8,897 nucleotides of DNA from the NCBI GenBank assembly GCA_047619315.1, contig JBLHKB010000277.1:1-8897 (forward strand). Direction: 5' to 3'. A model generated the notes under the pieces. The model did no database searches and was not told the DNA's origin. It saw only the letters and a list, made by a program, of their open reading frames with translations. The DNA is from JBCCRV01 sp047619315. Lineage in GTDB: Bacteria; Myxococcota_A; Polyangia; Polyangiales; Houyiibacteriaceae. This document shows positions 6,522 through 8,897 of the stretch, piece after piece. The position numbers were made by a program, and so were the translations under genes. Numbering within the stretch: the stretch's first letter is position 1; the number at the start of each line of letters is the position of its first letter.

Positions 6522-7538
6522 ATGAACGTGGACGTATTCGATGACATGGGAGACGCCTCCAGGGCGTTCTTCTTCAAGGATGAGGCGAGCGGCTTGCGCG
6601 CGATCCTTTGCATCGACGACCTCCGCCTTGGTCCCGCCGCCGGTGGCGTCCGAACCTGGACGTACGAGAGTACCGAAGCCGCGCTCGCCGATGCCCGACG
6701 TCTCTCTCGCGCGATGAGCATCAAGTGCGCCCTCGCGGGCTTGAACGCGGGGGGCGGCAAGACCGTGGTCTTGGCGGGTCACCTCGAGGAACGAGAACGT
6801 GCGTTTGAGATCCTAGGTGAACGTGTCGAAGAGCTCCAAGGCCTCTACCGCTGCGCCGGCGACCTCGGCACGAGCGACACGGACCTTCAGGCCATGGCTC
6901 GGAGAACGAAGTACGTGCACACCAACAGCACCGATCTTTCGGCGTCCGTTGCCCGTGGAGCCCTCCGCTGTCTGGAGGCTCTTGTCGAAACAAGAGGGCG
7001 CCGAATGAAAGGCCTTCGTGTCGCTGTACAAGGGTGCGGCAGCATTGGAACCGCCGTCGCCCAAGCGCTCGCTCATGATGGAGCGGAACTTTTTGTCGCG
7101 GACCTCGACCCCGAACGCGCCCAGCGATGCGCAGCGGCGACTGGCGCCCGTGTTCTACCGGCCGACGCGATTCTACTGGCGGACGTGGACGTCCTCGTTC
7201 CCTGCGCGACGGGTCATGTCATCACCGAGGCCCTCGCTCGCCAAACACCAGCGTTCGGAATTTGTGGAGCTGCGAACAATGTGCTCGCGACACTCCACGT
7301 TGCGCCGATTCTGGCAGAACGCGGCATTCACCACGTTCCGGATGTGCTCGCCTCCGCCGGCGCCGTGATCGACGGGATCGGCGAGACGGTCATGAGCCTC
7401 GACATGCCTGCCCGGGAAGCGCTAATCGATGGACTTAAGACCACGACGACGCTCCTCCTAAAGCGCGCGGTGCGGGAAGGGCGGACTCCCGAATTCTTGG
7501 CATGGGAGATGGCCAGGGAGCGGATTCGGGCGGTGTAG
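6522..7538 (+). CDS. Glu/Leu/Phe/Val-family amino-acid dehydrogenase (leucine dehydrogenase-like)
   Basis: The protein is 338 aa, against about 364 for Bacillus-type leucine dehydrogenase, which deaminates branched-chain amino acids oxidatively with NAD. The frame is open back to 5985, but that part lies antisense to lgt; homology begins at ATG 6522, so I start there. The substrate domain carries LGPAAGGVRTW (36-46), Lys68 in SIKCA and Lys80 in GLNAGGGKT, matching the two catalytic lysines of leucine dehydrogenase. DLGTSDTDL (114-122) supplies the catalytic Asp. The Rossmann domain has VAVQGCGSIG (168-176, GxGxxG) and VADLD (192-196), whose Asp favours NAD over NADP. GICGAANNVL (246-255) and DVLASAGAVID (274-284) are the conserved late motifs. 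The usual segment between the catalytic Asp region and the Rossmann fold, with G-S-G-N/D-P-S-P-V-T-A, is about 6 residues shorter here and reads NSTDLSASVARG, without the Pro and Thr. Substrate is therefore uncertain. eno follows 58 bp downstream on the same strand. Confidence 0.9.
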   Translation: MNVDVFDDMGDASRAFFFKDEASGLRAILCIDDLRLGPAAGGVRTWTYESTEAALADARRLSRAMSIKCALAGLNAGGGKTVVLAGHLEERERAFEILGERVEELQGLYRCAGDLGTSDTDLQAMARRTKYVHTNSTDLSASVARGALRCLEALVETRGRRMKGLRVAVQGCGSIGTAVAQALAHDGAELFVADLDPERAQRCAAATGARVLPADAILLADVDVLVPCATGHVITEALARQTPAFGICGAANNVLATLHVAPILAERGIHHVPDVLASAGAVIDGIGETVMSLDMPAREALIDGLKTTTTLLLKRAVREGRTPEFLAWEMARERIRAV

Positions 7539-7561
7539 CTCGGACCCGCCGTCTCCCTTCG

Positions 7562-7589
7562 TTGACGCGTCCCGTAGGGCTGCTATCGC
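7562..7589 (+). promoter_or_regulatory. eno: Probable sigma-70-type promoter of eno, leaderless geometry
   Basis: TTGACG (7562-7567, five of six matches to TTGACA) is followed after 16 bp by an extended -10, TGC plus TATCGC (7581-7589). The -10 ends 7 nt before the eno ATG, so the expected transcription start is at or within a base or two of the start codon. No purine-rich ribosome binding site is present. This is a reading by eye; consensus preferences of this organism are unknown. Confidence 0.45.
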
Positions 7590-7596
7590 CAACGCC

Positions 7597-8865
7597 ATGA
7601 CCGAAATCGTTCGTGTAGGGGCTCGCGAAATTCTGGACTCACGTGGCAATCCCACGGTGGAAGTCGATGTCGAACTTGCTTGCGGGGCCCTCGGCCGAGC
7701 GGCTGTTCCTTCTGGCGCCTCCACCGGCGAACATGAAGCGCATGAGCTTCGGGACGGCGACAAAGCACGCTACCTCGGCAAGGGTGTAAAAAAGGCCGTC
7801 GCAAACGTGCGCGACGCCCTCGCCCCGGAGGTGCTCGGTCGCGACGCGCTCGACCAGACGGCTCTCGACTTCGCGATGGTTCAGCTCGACGGCACTCCGA
7901 CAAAATCGGTCCTCGGCGCGAACGCGATTCTTGGCGTCTCGATGGCAGCGGCCCGGGCCGCTTCCCACGCAGTGGGCTTGCCCCTCTGGCGTTACATTGG
8001 CGGAGCCCAAGCGCGCATTTTGCCGACGCCTCTGATGAACATCATCAACGGCGGCTCGCATGCCGACAACGGCCTCGAGATTCAGGAGTTCATGGTTGTG
8101 CCCATCGGCCTGCCTACGTTCAGCGAGGCGCTCCGCGCAGGCGCTGAGACATTTCACCATCTCAAGCGCCTCCTCGCCGAGGAAGGTCACGCGACGAGCG
8201 TGGGAGACGAGGGCGGATTTGCTCCGCGTCTCGGAAAAAACGAGGACGCGCTGGCGTTCATCACCAAGGCCATTGAGGCTGCGGGCTACAGGCCGGGCGA
8301 AGATATCTCTATCGCCCTCGACTGCGCGGCGAGCGAGTTCTACACGGACGGCGTCTACACCTTAGACGGCAAGCCCCACGACGCTGGAGAGCTGGTCGCG
8401 GCTTACGAGTCGTACTGCGAGAAGTACCCGATCATCTCCATCGAAGATGGCTGCGATGAAAACGACTGGGCCGGCTGGAAGGTGATGACGGACTCCTTGG
8501 CTGATGACTGCCAGCTCGTCGGCGATGACCTCTTCGTGACGAACGTGGAGCGCCTCAAGAGGGGTATCACCGAAGACGTCGCCAACGCGATTCTCATCAA
8601 GGTCAACCAAATCGGTAGCATCACCGAGACCCTGGACGCCATTCGCCTCGGCGAACTCAACGGCTACGCCTCGGTGATCTCCCATCGAAGCGGAGAGACA
8701 TCGGACACGTTCATCGCGGACCTCGCCGTCGGCACGAGCGCGGGGCAGATCAAGACAGGCTCGGCTTCACGTTCGGAGCGTGTCGCGAAGTACAACCAGC
8801 TTCTTCGCATTGAAGAGCAGCTTGGACTTGGCGCTATCTACGCCGGCTCTTCCTCCTTCGCCTGA
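7597..8865 (+). CDS. eno: Enolase (phosphopyruvate hydratase)
   Basis: Enolase interconverts 2-phosphoglycerate and phosphoenolpyruvate in glycolysis and gluconeogenesis; it is cytosolic, Mg-dependent and commonly also part of RNA-processing assemblies. The frame is complete at 422 aa, close to the family length of about 430. Visible motifs in order are ILDSRGNPTVEVDV (12-25), the mobile loop PSGASTGEHEA (38-48, Ser42), NIINGGSHADN (148-158, His155), EIQEFM with Glu164, SVGDEGGFAP (201-210, Glu205 proton donor), LDCAASEFY with metal ligand Asp242, SIEDG (281-285, Glu283), VGDDLFVTN with Asp310, ILIKVNQIGS (332-341, Lys335 general base), SHRSGET (362-368) and IKTGSASRSER (385-395, Lys386). All catalytic and metal-binding residues are present. 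ATG 7597 matches the conserved N-terminus; no Shine-Dalgarno precedes it, and a promoter-like element ends 7 nt upstream. It may be read from its own promoter, from the dehydrogenase transcript, or both. Confidence 0.98.
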   Translation: MTEIVRVGAREILDSRGNPTVEVDVELACGALGRAAVPSGASTGEHEAHELRDGDKARYLGKGVKKAVANVRDALAPEVLGRDALDQTALDFAMVQLDGTPTKSVLGANAILGVSMAAARAASHAVGLPLWRYIGGAQARILPTPLMNIINGGSHADNGLEIQEFMVVPIGLPTFSEALRAGAETFHHLKRLLAEEGHATSVGDEGGFAPRLGKNEDALAFITKAIEAAGYRPGEDISIALDCAASEFYTDGVYTLDGKPHDAGELVAAYESYCEKYPIISIEDGCDENDWAGWKVMTDSLADDCQLVGDDLFVTNVERLKRGITEDVANAILIKVNQIGSITETLDAIRLGELNGYASVISHRSGETSDTFIADLAVGTSAGQIKTGSASRSERVAKYNQLLRIEEQLGLGAIYAGSSSFA

Positions 8866-8897
8866 CCAGCCCAGCACGTCGCTGTCCTCCCCAAGGC

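Noticed and set aside
8866..8897. Terminator or next gene after eno
   Set aside because: Only 32 bases remain; no hairpin with T-run and no convincing start codon context is visible.

Overview
The window reads as chromosomal DNA of a GC-rich Gram-negative bacterium, most likely a myxobacterium or close relative (Myxococcota, formerly Deltaproteobacteria). This is an inference. It rests on large Cys-rich lipoproteins carrying Ig-like and pre-peptidase C-terminal (PPC) domains, an Lgt with the divergent GRSGCF..HDHPG active-site signature, a TonB-type protein with a long polar linker, and starts without Shine-Dalgarno sequences. I see no mobile element, CRISPR array, tRNA or rRNA.

The left two thirds (1-6299) is a minus-strand gene group, read right to left. 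First comes lgt (prolipoprotein diacylglyceryl transferase, 5214-6299). Next is a membrane-anchored protein with a TonB-like C-terminal domain (3840-5159). Then comes a large Cys-rich outer-membrane-type lipoprotein with Ig-like and PPC domains (1278-3752, possibly from 3788). Last is a second lipoprotein with Ig/TIG-like repeats (1281 down to the window edge), which starts in an ATGA overlap with its neighbour and is cut off by the edge. Lgt attaches diacylglycerol to lipoprotein cysteines, so it lies just upstream of two probable substrates. The arrangement suggests a cell-envelope or surface module, whose substrate is not visible here.

The right third (6522-8865) is on the plus strand and is metabolic: an amino-acid dehydrogenase of the Glu/Leu/Phe/Val family with an altered active-site segment, then a textbook enolase (eno). 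The 222-bp divergent region (6300-6521) holds an A/T-rich island and a GC-rich hairpin followed by TTTT, and is the likely place for outward promoters.

I did not find a clearly new multi-gene system. The observations most worth checking are: -10-like hexamers 5-9 nt ahead of several start codons that lack a ribosome binding site, implying leaderless transcripts (best case eno); an Lgt that has replaced several residues reported as essential in E. coli; a dehydrogenase lacking the usual G-S-G-N/D-P-S-P-V-T segment; and an edge-truncated lipoprotein that appears to run into a protease-like domain.
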